NCBI GenBank assembly: GCA_021613375.1
Contig: CM038720.1
Span: 6,885,462 to 6,949,461 of the forward strand
Length of the DNA stretch: 64,000 bases
Reading direction: 5' to 3'
Origin: Megaleporinus macrocephalus
Taxonomy: Eukaryota > Chordata > Actinopteri > Characiformes > Anostomidae
Both the position numbers and the translations under genes were made by a program. Shown here one piece after another: positions 40,251 to 51,153 of this stretch (positions within the stretch are counted from its first letter, which is position 1; the number at the start of each line of letters is the position of its first letter). The notes under the pieces were generated by a model that saw only the letters and a program-made list of their open reading frames with translations, searched no databases and had not been told where the DNA came from.

Positions 40251-40969
40251 AGCCTGCTAAGCAAGATTAAATAATATGTACACATGGTTTATTAACTATT
40301 AATTAAGACGTTAATAAGCAACAGTAAAGTGCATTTCCAGCATCTCTGCTGTTGGGTTGCCAGAGTTTGCAACAGCATATGATCAAAACACTAAACTCCA
40401 GAGTTTCTCCAGCAGGAAGCGCTATTCGGACCCACACCAGAAGGAGCCACAGATGTTAGAATGGAGAAGGAGGGGAATGTGGTGTCTCTTAACAAGGAGA
40501 GTCCCTCCCCTTAACATTAACAGCCAATCGATTTGCAGGTAAAGGAATATTATCTATAATGGCCATGTTAACAAGACTGTTCATGAGAGATTTACAAACG
40601 ATTCATCAGAACTGTGTCATTTTTCTCAGTGGTCAGTTCAAGGTCCACCCTTTAGTTTGCCCCCAGTGCTACCCAGGCTGTGACTCAGTGATAGATTACA
40701 TTAATACTTTAGTCCATTAACTGCAACTCTATAAACCCAGATCCAATTAACTATGAATACATTCAGAGTGAAGACAATGATAAGACAGACATGTGGAAAC
40801 ATGGACCTCTGGATTCGTGCCTCATTCTGTAGTCAGCATCTACGTCCATCTACGAGTTGCCGAACCCCATACAAAATATGAATAATACTTCATACATGCT
40901 AAAAGCAAGCTAACAGGCCTGTACATCAAAAGGATATTGCATGAAAGTAGGTCTACCAGTAAACTTCAA
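40251..40969. other. Intergenic, nothing recognised
   Basis: No exon or known repeat recognised. Confidence 0.4.
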
Positions 40970-41049
40970 CACTATTTGATGCCCCAAGTATGTGAACACC
41001 TCTTCTAATTAGTGAGTTCAGGTGTTTCAATACACTACAATACCAAACA

Positions 41050-41235
41050 TTGACTATTTGTATTTGACATCTGTGTTTAACCCATAGCTACACATACACA
41101 CACACAAACTAGTGAACACACACACACTAGGGGCCAGTGAGCATGCTTGCCTGGAGCGGTGGGCGACCCTGTCCACAGCACCTAGGTAACAAGGCTGGTT
41201 CATCCAACCTCCAGCCCACAACTTCCACACCCGTT
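41050..41235 (+). repeat. Dispersed repeat inserted in the Tc1 relic
   Basis: Interrupts the Tc1 5' region between 'gagttcaggtgtttcaatac' and 'accaggtgtgtagaatcaag'. It carries one 'cacactaggggccagtgagc' and 'ggagcggtgggcgaccctgt', the unexpanded relative of the 34-bp array at 0.35-1.55 kb. Confidence 0.55.
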
Positions 41236-41571
41236 ACTACCAGGTGTGTAGAATCAAGCACATAGCCATGCAATCTCCATAGATACAACCCTGGCAGTAG
41301 AATGGGTCGTATTGAAGAGCTCATCTGAACTGCTAGATCTGACCTGGTCAACAGTAAGTGTTATTATTTAGAAATCGAGGGGTCTAGCAGCAACTTCAGC
41401 TCAAGCAGGGAGTGGTGGAACATGCAACGTAAATGAGTTTTCTTTCCTCTATTGAATCGCTCGCTATAGAGTTTCAAACGGCCTCAGGAAACAACAATGA
41501 TAGATAAACCCCATGGGTTTTGAAGACAGCTGCACACAAGCCTAAGATCACTATGCGCAATGCCAAGTGTT

Positions 41572-42706
41572 GGCTGGAGTGGTGTAAAGCACTGTCACTG
41601 GACTCTGGAGTGGTGTAAAAATTCATAACTGGACTCTGGAGTGTTGTAAAGCTCCACCACTGGACTCTGGAGTGGTGGAAAGCTTCACCACTGGACTCTG
41701 GAGTGGTGGAAAGCTTCACCACTGGACTCTGGAGTGGTGTAAAGCTCCACCACTGGCCTCTGGAGTGGTGGAAAGCTTCACCACTGGACTCTGGAGTGGT
41801 GTAAAGCTCCACCACTGGACTCTGGAGTGGTGGAAAGCTTCACCACTGGACTCTGGAGTGGTGGAAAGCTTCACCACTGGACTCTGGAGTGGTGTAAAGA
41901 GCTGCCACTGGACTCTGGAGGGGTGTAAAGAGCTGCCACTGGACTCTAGAGTGGTGTAAAGCTCCACCCCTGGACTCTGTAGTGGTGTAAAGAGCTGCCA
42001 CTGGACTCTGGAGTGGCATAAAGCTTCATCACTGGACTCTGGAGTGGTGTAAAGCTCCACCACTGGACTCTGGAGTGATGTAAAGCTCCACCACTGGGCT
42101 CTGGAGTGGTGTAAAGAGTTGCCACTGGACTCTGGAGTGGTGTAAAGCTTCAGCACTGGTCTCTGGAGAGGTGTAAAAGCCACCACTGGACTCTGGAGTG
42201 GTGTAAAGCATCGTCACTGGACTCTGGAGTGGTGTAAAACTCTGACACTGGACTATGGAATGGTGTATAGCTTCATCACTGGTCTCTGGAGTGGTGTAAA
42301 GCACTGCCACTGGACTCTGGAGTGGTGTAACGTGCTGTCACTGGACTCTGAAGTGATGTAAAGACCTGCCACTGGGCTCTGGAGTGGTGTAAAGCACTGT
42401 CACTGGACTCTGAAGTGGTGTAAAAGCCCCCACTGGTCTCTGGAGTGGTGTAAAGAGCTGCCACTGGACTCTGGAGTGGTGTAAAGAGCTGCCACTGGAC
42501 TCTGAAATGGTGTAAAAAGCCACCACTGGGCTCTGGAGTGGTGTAAAGCTTCAGCACTGGTCTCTGGAGTGGTGTAAAAAGCCACCACTGGACTCTAGAG
42601 TGGTGTAAAGCTCTGCCACTGGACTCTAGAGTGGTGTGAAGCTTCACCACTGGGCTCTGGAGTGGTGTAAAGCTCCACCACTAGACTCTGGAGTGGTGTA
42701 AGGCTG
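41572..42706 (+). repeat. 31-bp minisatellite derived from Tc1 transposase
   Basis: About 36 units of 31 bp, 'ggagtggtgtaaagctccac' plus 'cactggactct', with CACCACT/AGTGGTG inverted halves. The unit equals the Tc1 transposase segment encoding WSGVK..HWTLE, which is single copy in the relic at 59600-59895. Because 31 is not a multiple of three, the frame shifts each unit, so the long open frames on both strands here are not a protein product. Confidence 0.93.
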
Positions 42707-43124
42707 GAATGCCAAGTGCCCACACAAAAGATTGGTGCAGGGGGGATAATGTTCTGAGTTTTTTTTCAGAATTTGAGCTCCTTAGTTCCAGTGAAGGTTG
42801 ATATTAATGCTTTAGCACACAACTTTGTGGCAGCAGGTTGGGGTCTTTTCCTCAAACCTATGAACACCTTTGGAATGAACTGGAATATCGATTGCGGGTC
42901 TTCTCGTCCCCCATCGCTACCTGAGCTCACAATTCCTCTTTTGACGGAATGGGCCCAAATTCCCACAGACACAGTCGGAAATCTTGTGGAAGGCATTCCC
43001 AGAGGAGTGAAGCTGTTGAAGTCTGAAAGAGGGCAGGGTGCAACTCATAGTTTTGAAATTAAATATCCAACGGGCTTATATAGCTGTGTTGGTGAAGTGT
43101 CCACATACTTTTGTCCCTATACTG

Positions 43125-44004
43125 TTGCAACACTGGCTGCTCAAGCTGTTGGCTACTTTCGTCAAAACAACTCAATGACCGCATTTAACAAAGCTTGCTG
43201 GTTTGTTTTGGAGTGTTTTGGTGAGGTCAGTCTTATGATGTCAGCTCGGCGAGCGGCAGCGTTAGGTTGCCTGTAGTCGTATTTCAACTCCTTAACGACT
43301 TCTGTAGGAAAAATATACGGGTGGCGGAATCTGGCTAAGACCCAGAGTTCCTAATATGGGCATGACGCCCACTGCTGAGTGACTCATGACCTAAGAGGTC
43401 ACTCGCGAAGCGCCTAGATGCAAGAAAAAGGTCATGGATCATGAAAACATGGAGGTTCAACTCTGTGCGGATTACAATGTGTTGGTGCTGCTTTAAGTGC
43501 TTTATTAACAAGTGACTAGAGCCATATTGCCTGATTTAGCACAAGCCTTGGATTAGACTTAAACTATGGGTGACCAGCTTTTCTTTGTGGTCATCCGCAG
43601 GCTATTGTCTCACCCCCCCCAACCATAACCCGCACACAATGGGTGCGGTGGAGTGTGCCGCATGAGTACTGATGAACATGGCAAGACAGCGGAGAGAATG
43701 CTAAACATACAGCAAGTCATTCCCTCCATACAGAGGACGTGTTCAATCAACTAAAGGGGTCAAGTACTTAGAAGCAGCATTATTACTTTTAAAGGCCGGA
43801 TGTGGCCATGGCTTGGAAGTGCCCCTCCCCCACAATGCAGGCTGTACTGCTGTTTATGTCATTAGTCCTGCATTACAATTACAACTGCTGTGTTTTTGTT
43901 CCAGCCATGCTCCGTCCACTCCCTCCACTCACAGGTCACAACAGCAGTACAGTAGTGGCCCACATGGAATATGCTGACACTGGTCCTCCATTCTGTTTAC
44001 ACAT
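43125..44004. other. Intergenic, nothing recognised
   Basis: Sequence between the Tc1 relic and the 42-bp array; no exon recognised. Confidence 0.4.
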
Positions 44005-45895
44005 CTGGGTCATTTTATTTGAAACACCTAACTGGTACTTCTGCTTTCTGGCCACTTTTTTTTTTGAATGCCTGCTTTGTATGTCCACACGTTGGCCACT
44101 TTATTGGAAACACCTACCTGGTACATCCTCTTTTTGGTCCCTTTATTGTAAACACCTACTTGGTACCTCCACTCACTAGTTACTTTATTGGAAACACCTA
44201 CATTGGGCTTCTATTCGCTGGCCACTTTATGGTAAACACCGCTTTTAATTCTGCTCTCTGGCCACTTTATTGGAAACACCTACCTGGTACCTCCACCTAC
44301 TGGCCACTTCTTTGAAAACAGCTACCTTGCATCTCCTTTTTACTTGCACTGGCCACTTTATTGGAAACATCCACCTGGTACCTCCACCTACTGGCCACTT
44401 CTTTGAAAACAGCTACCTGGTACCGCCTTCTTACTTGCACTGGCCACTTTATTGGAAACATCCACCTGGTACCTCCACTCACTGGCGACTTTATTGGAAA
44501 CACCTAGTGGTACCTCCACTCTCTTTCCATTTTATTTGAAACATCCACCTAGTTCCTCCTCTCTCTGGCCACTTTATTGGAAACACCTACCTGGTTCCTC
44601 CTCTCTCTGGCCACTTTATTGGAAACACCTACCTGGTACCTCCTCTTTCTGGTCCCTTTATTGGAAACACCTACCTGGTACCTCCTCTCTCTGGCCACTT
44701 TATTAGAAACACCTACCTAGTTCCTCCTCTCTCTGGCCACTTTATTAGAAACACCTACCTAGTTCCTCCTCTCTCTGGCCACTTTATTAGAAACACCTAC
44801 CTAGTTCCTCCTCTCTCTGGCCACTTTATTAGAAACACCTACCTAGTTCCTCTACTCTCTGGCCACTTTATTGGAAACACCTACCTGGTACCTCCTCTTT
44901 CTGGTCCCTTTATTGGAAACACCTACCTGGTACCTCCTCTCTCTGGCCACTTTATTGGAAACATCTACTTGGTACCTCCTCTCTCTGGCCACTTTATTGG
45001 AAACATCTACCTAGTTCCTCCTCTCTCTGGCCACTTTATTAGAAACACCTACCTAGTTCCTCCTCTCTCTGGCCACTTTATTAGAAACACCTACCTGGTT
45101 CCTCCTCTCTCTGGCCACTTTATTGGAAACACCTACCTGGTACCTCCTCTCTCTGGCCACTTTATTAGAAACACCTACCTGGTACCTCCTCTCTCTGGCC
45201 ACTTTATTGGAAACATCTACCTGGTACCTCCTCTCTCTGGCCACTTTATTAGAAACACCTACCTAGTTCCTCCTCTCTCTGGCCACTTTATTAGAAACAC
45301 CTACCTAGTTCCTCCTCTCTCTGGCCACTTTATTAGAAACACCTACCTAGTTCCTCTACTCTCTGGCCACTTTATTGGAAACACCTACCTGGTACCTCCT
45401 CTTTCTGGTCCCTTTATTGGAAACACCTACCTGGTACCTCCTCTCTCTGGCCACTTTATTGGAAACATCTACTTGGTACCTCCTCTCTCTGGCCACTTTA
45501 TTGGAAACATCTACCTAGTTCCTCCTCTCTCTGGCCACTTTATTAGAAACACCTACCTAGTTCCTCCTCTCTCTGGCCACTTTATTAGAAACACCTACCT
45601 GGTACCTCCTCTCTCTGGCCACTTTATTGGAAACATCTACCTGGTACCTCCTCTCTCTGGCCACTTTATTGGAAACATCTACCTGGTACCTCCTCTCTCT
45701 GGCCACTTTATTAGAAACACCTACCTAGTTCCTCCTCTCTCTGGCCACTTTATTAGAAACACCTACCTAGTTCCTCCTCTCTCTGGCCACTTTAATAGAA
45801 ACACCTACCTAGTTCCTCCTCTCTCTGGCCACTTTATTGGAAACACCTACCTGGTACCTCCTCTCTCTGGCCACTTTATTGGAATCACTTACCTC
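44005..45895 (-). repeat. 42-bp minisatellite, left array, about 45 units
   Basis: Units read on plus as 'ggccactttattagaaacac' + 'ctacctggtacctcctctct' + 'ct'. Since 42 is divisible by 3, a plus-strand frame stays open for 331 codons (44969-45964), giving a 14-residue repeat (HFIRNTYLVPPLSG); nothing suggests it is translated. On the minus strand each unit has AATAAA or a one-base variant. Shares its core with the array at 46.7-48.9 kb in opposite orientation. Confidence 0.95.
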
Positions 45896-46737
45896 ATTTA
45901 TCCCTGGCCAGTTTCTGACCACAGGACTGTTGTTGGAGTTTATACATGTCGCTGTCACTGCTAGCGTAAGACTGGGCCACCACCCAAACTGACCGCTGAT
46001 GAAAGGCCAGAAGGTGACTAATGTCACATGGCGGCATTTTACTGTCATTCATAAAACCTCAATGAGGAAAACAGAGAAGCAAAGCAGCAGAGAGTAAAAA
46101 CAATCAGCCGCCAAGCTAAAACTGTGAAAGGCTTTCATACTCAGACCACAAGAGGGCAACAAAGACTAGACCTTGTTTAACTGATTCTGCCTGCAGGCCT
46201 GCAGGTAATTACAGCAGCCTGTTTGTTTGAGGCTGATGTAGAAACACTGTTATGACACACTTACCAGGCACTTGTTCCTCTTCTAGAACAACCACAGAGC
46301 CACGCACAGCACACGTTAGTAAGAGTGCTTCATTAACAGACCCATGCAGATGACCAAGATGAGACACTGGAGTTGAGTACATTACAGCACTTTTTAGGAG
46401 AAGGCTTATTTATTAGTGACTCCTAATTCTTGTAATAACCGCAATAGTCTGCAAAACTAGGAACTGAATTAAGTGTTTGTTTTTCCTGAAATCCCAGAGA
46501 GCGCTTTGAAGTCAAGAGATTTCTTTGCAGGATTGCTTTACATAATGCAAATGATTCAGTGGTTGCTCCTGCTCTGCTCTGATTGGTCTGCTATCAGATC
46601 TGACCTGTCAGCATAATTCTGGACTAGAGGACAGAGTGTAGAGCAGTGGTGCAGGATAACAAAAACATATACAGAAACAGAATGTATTGTTCAGCCTCTT
46701 ATATTCACACACTTGTTACAGCTTAAGGTTTATTATA
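45896..46737. other. Spacer between the two opposed 42-bp arrays
   Basis: About 840 bp of unique-looking sequence. One CTCF-like match, CCACAAGAGGGCAAC near 46145 (13 of 15). No exon recognised. Confidence 0.45.
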
Positions 46738-48885
46738 CTGTAGGTGTTTCTAATAAAGTGGCCAGTAATGAAAGCACAAAGTTGGTGTTTCTAATAAAGT
46801 GGCCAGTTAGTGTACACTCAATGTTTGTGTTTTTAATAAAGTGGCCTGGTAGTGGTATTACAAGGTTGGTTGTTTCTAATAAAGTGGCCAGTAATGGGAA
46901 GCACAAGGTTGGTGTTTCTAAGAAAGTGGCCAGTTAGTGTACACTCAAGGTTTGTGTTTCTAATAAAGTGGCCTGTTAGTGGTAGTACAAGGTTGGTGTT
47001 TCTAGTTAAGTGGCCAGCTAGTGTACACTCAATGTGTGTGTTTCTAATAAAGAGGCCTGTTAGTGGTATTACGAGGTTGGTTGTTTCTAATAAAGTGGCC
47101 AGTGAATGGAAGCACAAGGTAGGTGTTTCTAATAAAGTGGCCAGTGAATGGAAGCACAAGGTTGGTGTTTCTAATAAAGTGGCCTGTTAGTGGTAGCACA
47201 AGGTTGGTGTTTCTAATAAAGTGGCCAGTTAGTGTACACTCAAGGTTTGTGTTTCTAATAAAGTGGCCTGTTAGTGGTAGTACAAGGTTGGTGTTTCTAA
47301 TAAAGTGGCCAGTTAGTGTACACTCAATGTTTGTGTTTCTAATAAAGAGGCCTCTTAGTGGTATTACAAGGTTGGTTGTTTCTAATAAAGTGGCCAGTAA
47401 TGGGAAGCACAAGGTTGGTGTTTCTAAGAAAGTGGCCAGTTAGTGGTAGTACAAGGTTGGTGTTTCTAATAAAGTGGCCAGCTAGTGTACACTCAATGTT
47501 TGTGTGTCTAATAAAGTGGCCTGTTAGTGGTATTACAAGGTTGGTTGTTTCTAATAAAGTGGCCAGTGAATGGAAGCACAAGGTTGGTGTTTCTAATAAA
47601 GTGTCCTGTTAGTGGTAGCACAAGGTTGATGTTTCTAATAAAGTGGCCAGCTAGTGTACACTCAATGTTTGTGTGTCTAATAATGTGGCCAGTGAATGGA
47701 AGCACAAGGTTGGTGTTTCTAATAAAGTGGCCAGCTAGTGTACACTCAATGTTTGTGTGTCTAATAAAGTGGCCTGTTAGTGGTATTACAAGGTTGGTGT
47801 TTCTAATAAAGTGGCCAGCTAGTGTACACTCAATGTTTGTGTGTCTAATAATGTGGCCAGTGCATGGAAGCACAAGGTTGGTGTTTCTAATAAAGTGGCC
47901 AGCTAGTGTACACTCAATGTTTGTGTGTCTAATAAAGTGGCCTGTTAGTGGTATTACAAGGTTGGTTGTTTCTAATAAAGTGGCCAGTGAATGGAAGCAC
48001 AAGGTTGGTGTTTCTAAGAAAGTGGCCAGTTAGTGTACACTCAATGTTTGTGTTTCTAATAAAGTGGCCTGTTAGTGGTAGCACAAGGTTGGTGTTTCTA
48101 ATAAAGTGGCCAGTTAGTGAAAGTAAAAGATTTGGTGTTTCTAATAAAGTGGCCATTGAATGGAAGTACAAGCTAAGTGTTTCTAATAAAGTGGCCAGTG
48201 AGTGGAAGTACAAAGTGGGTGTTTCTAATAAAGTGGCCAGTTAGTGGTAGCACAAGGTTGGTGTTTGTAATAAAGTGGCCATTTAGTGGAAATAGAAGGT
48301 TAGTGTTTCTAATAAAGTGCACAGTTAGAGAAATTAAAAGATTGTTGTTTCTATTAAAGTGGCCAGTGAGTGAAAACACAAGGTTGGTGTTTCTAATAAA
48401 GTGGCCAGTGAGTGGGAGTACAAAGTTGGTGTTTCTAATAAAGTGGCCAGTGAGTGGAAGTACAAAGTGGGTGTTTCTAATAAAGTGGCCAGTGAGTGGA
48501 AGTACAAAGTTGGTGTTTCTAATAAAGTGGCCAGTGAGTGGAAGTACAAAGTTGGTGTTTCTAATAAGGTGGCCAGTTATTGGTAGCACAAGGTACAAGG
48601 TTGGTGTTTCTAATAAAGTGGCCAGTGAGTGGAAATAGAAGGTTAGTGTTTCTATTAAAGTGGCCAGTGAGTGAAAACACAAGGTTGGTGTTTCTACTAA
48701 AGTGGCCAGTGAGTGAGAGTACAAAGTTGGTGTTTCTAATAAAGTGGCTAATGAGTGGAAGTACAAAGTGGGTGTTTCTAATAAAGTGGCCAGTGAGTGG
48801 AAGTACGAAGTTGGTGTTTCTAATAAAGTGGCCAGTTATTGGTAGCACAAGGTACAATGTTGTGGCCAGTGAGTGGGATTACAAA
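46738..48885 (+). repeat. 42-bp minisatellite, right array, about 50 units
   Basis: Units 'gtgtttctaataaagtggcc' + 'agtgagtggaagtacaaagt' + 'tg'. The left part (to about 48.1 kb) alternates unit types, one with the palindrome AGTGTACACT and one with 'gtggtattacaaggttgg', in higher-order blocks; the right part is more uniform. Nearly every unit carries AATAAA on plus. Open frames on both strands are by-products of the period. Confidence 0.95.
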
Positions 48886-49199
48886 GCAAGTAATTCAGTA
48901 TAGTGTATGTATTCCATCTACTACGTTATACCGAGTGACCACTGACTGATATCATGTTTGTAAACACATAACCTTGTGTTTTGACCTCATGGTTTCACCC
49001 CCCTCTCCCCCCACTGGCTCTAATCAAAAGTGTGAGCCGTCGTTTCATGGCTGTCCACAGTGGGAGAAATCACACTTTACCTGCCTCGCACCTGCCCCGT
49101 GCTCCGCTAATGCACTAACCCCGGCCCACTCGCCAGAGCATCTACGGTACCAACACCTTCTGCTTCTCATCAACACGACTCGTTGGCGTGCGCAGCAGT
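48886..49199. other. Intergenic, nothing recognised
   Basis: No exon or known repeat recognised. Confidence 0.4.
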
Positions 49200-49445
49200 A
49201 CTGAGGACAGGTTCATCCTGTTATTCTGACAACCGCATAGGTGTTAAACCCCAGCGGCTCCATGGAATCCATCGAAACTCATTGGCATTGAAGAAATGAC
49301 TCCTTCCACTGGAGAAGCAGACCCTGCAAAGTGCTGATTGATTGCATTGACCCTGACCAGCACACCTGATCCTGACCAGGTGGGGAATCAAACCCCAGTC
49401 TACAGCACAGAGGGGAGCAGTGTAGCCCACTATACTCTACCAGTC
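49200..49445 (-). repeat. Probable tRNA-derived SINE
   Basis: Read on the minus strand: 'ggtagagtatagtgggctac', then 'ctgtagactggggtttgatt' which contains a box B-like GGTTTGATTCC. This order fits a tRNA-derived SINE head followed by a unique body. Confidence 0.45.
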
Positions 49446-49566
49446 ACTTGGAAAAAAAGTTATACTCAAAACTGTTCTAAAACCACGTCCCCAGCATCAG
49501 CCAGCATATTCATAACCACACAATGCAATAACATCCTGTGGGGAAGCCTTTAGACATAGATGTCTG

Positions 49567-50440
49567 GACTAGCATTTACAGCATTTAGCAGATGTCTTAT
49601 CCAGAGCGGCTTACAGAAGTGCTATGTGTTTAGCCAGAGTATGTATCTCTATCTAGTACAAACAGGTTTAAGTCCAAACAACTCTTGAGCTCAAACACTG
49701 CTATAAACAAGAGCCAGTGCTGATACCTAGAAAGAAGACCACAAAATATAAGATTAGACACCTAGCAAGACTGGAACACCTACAGAGAAGAGAATATATA
49801 CAAGACTACATACAGTATCAGTGCAGTACTTAGCCAGTGTTCCTAGAAGATCAAGTGCAGTTATGGTTTCTACCAATGCTTCAGTAGATTAGTGCTTATA
49901 AGTGCTTCACAAAGAGACGATGGTCTTCAGTCTGCGTTTGAAGACCTTGAGAGAGTTCGCTGTTGGGACACCCAGTGGAAGTTCGTTCCACTATCTGGGT
50001 GCCAGGATCCGCGTGTCTTCCATGAATCTTGAGTAATGGCGGGTCAAGCCGAGCCGACTTTTGACCATTGCCATAAGGTCAGGAGGAGCTGGTCCATTCT
50101 TGGCTTTGTAGGCATCAGAGCTTTAAATTAAATGAGAGCAGCTACAGGAAGCCAGTGAAGGAAGGGGGCGCAGCAGTGGAGTGACATGAGTGAACTTGAG
50201 AAGATTGAAGACGAGCCGTGCTGCTGCATTCTGGATCAGTTGAAGGGCCTGATGGTCTGCAGAGGAAGACCAGCCAGGAGCGAGTTGGAGTAGTCGAGCC
50301 TTGAAATGACAAGAGACTGGACGGGCACCTGGGAGGCCTCCTGAGAGAGGAAGGGTCGGATGCGTCTGATATTGTAGAGAATGTATCTGCATGACCGAGT
50401 CAGGTTCGTAATATGGGCTTAGATTCACCACCACTATGAA
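49567..50440 (-). mobile_element. L2-type LINE 3' fragment
   Basis: On the minus strand the translation contains HPTLPLSGGLPGARPVSCHF and ALQLIQNAAARLVFNLLKFT followed by HVTPLLR, the conserved C-terminal part of fish L2/CR1-clade reverse transcriptase ORFs. The element then runs to a typical L2 3' tail ('ctctggataagacatctgct' on minus, near 49580). 5' truncated and frame-broken, as usual for LINE insertions. Confidence 0.82.
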
Positions 50441-50724
50441 CAATTCTATCTCTAGTATGTTCATAACAAACCACTGGGAATGACGTTTCTTACATCTTAA
50501 ACATGAATTTTGGAGAACTAGTGGAATTGCCCTACTATCTCCATTCTATAGAGACACAAGTTTTGTTTTTCTGCAGTAGTAACGACTGCACTGCACGCCT
50601 AATTTGGTTTCAACCTCCATTCAGTTTGGGCACAATAGGCCTGTAGAGTCACACTGACTCATAGCCCTGCCTTATTGTCCCCATCATACACCTGCAGCTG
50701 ACTGAACCAACAGCAGACGCTCTT

Positions 50725-51153
50725 GCACATGACTATAAATGGGGCGTGGTTTCGCAACAGCTGGTATCGAGGCTGCTCCGAGGGTGTGTCGGTTTCAGTG
50801 TTTGTGCCATTCAGTGGAATTTAAAGCAAACAGATGGGTTATGAGGTCGCAGCCCCCAAAAGTAATCTTGCTGGTAGACGGTCCACCTTGCTTGGCATGC
50901 CAGTGCCTTGTAATCCTCCCCGTGAAGCTTTGCTATGGCTGGGCCCGTATGCAAAGCAGCTCAGGCAGCTCGACTGCTGCTAGTCACTGCAGGCTTGTGT
51001 GATAAGAAGAATGGCAGGCTGCTGGACTTTGGTCTCGTTCGGGGCCGCCAGGTGATCTAGGTGGAGGACACTGTTTCCACACCTACTCTGAGCCGAGGAA
51101 GGAAGTTGGTGAAGGTTGTTGTCCTCGGATAAGCTCTAGGATTGGGATCTCAG
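50725..51153 (+). promoter_or_regulatory. Candidate promoter and noncoding first exon
   Basis: 'gactataaatggggcgtgg' (about 50728) could be a TATA box, and 'gggatctcaggtaggtg' (about 51146) offers a good donor CAG|GTAGGT about 400 bp downstream. On the right strand and distance to be a 5'UTR exon of the igsf5-like gene at 54756. An 87-codon open frame here has no recognised family. Inference only. Confidence 0.3.

Larger units (their letters stand above)
40970..43124 (+). mobile_element. Tc1/mariner relic carrying an internal minisatellite
   Basis: Left terminus 'cactatttgatgccccaagt' and right terminus 'gtccacatacttttgtccct' fit the inverted repeats of a common fish Tc1 family. Family sequence is recognisable in order: 'aatcaagcacatagccatgc' (41252), 'agaatgggtcgtattgaaga' (41299), 'cacacaagcctaagatcact' (41532), the part encoding GWSGVKHCHWTLE (from about 41572), then, after the expanded array, 'ggggggataatgttctgagt' (42740) and the C-terminal part encoding NTFGMNWN and EWAQIPTDTVGNLVEG-like residues (to 43020). 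Frames are broken throughout. A second repeat is inserted at about 41050-41235. Confidence 0.85.

Noticed and set aside
41474..42650. Open frames of 60-156 codons on both strands with WTLEW or HHSRVQW repeats
   Set aside because: They arise from the 31-bp repeat of a Tc1 transposase piece; the unit is not a multiple of three, so the frames are scrambled.
44969..45964. 331-codon open frame with 14-residue repeats, possible repetitive structural protein
   Set aside because: It lies wholly in a 42-bp array; a 42-bp period keeps any stop-free frame open. Both strands show such frames, there is no promoter, and the frame ends just after the array.
46833..48903. Many 80-197 codon frames on both strands (LIKWPVSGSTRLVF-like and [16 protein letters not shown])
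   Set aside because: By-products of the 42-bp period in the right array; no start context, splice sites or family match.
50739..51002. 87-codon open frame in the candidate first exon
   Set aside because: No recognised family; its ATG falls about where transcription would start from the TATA-like sequence, so it is unlikely to be used.
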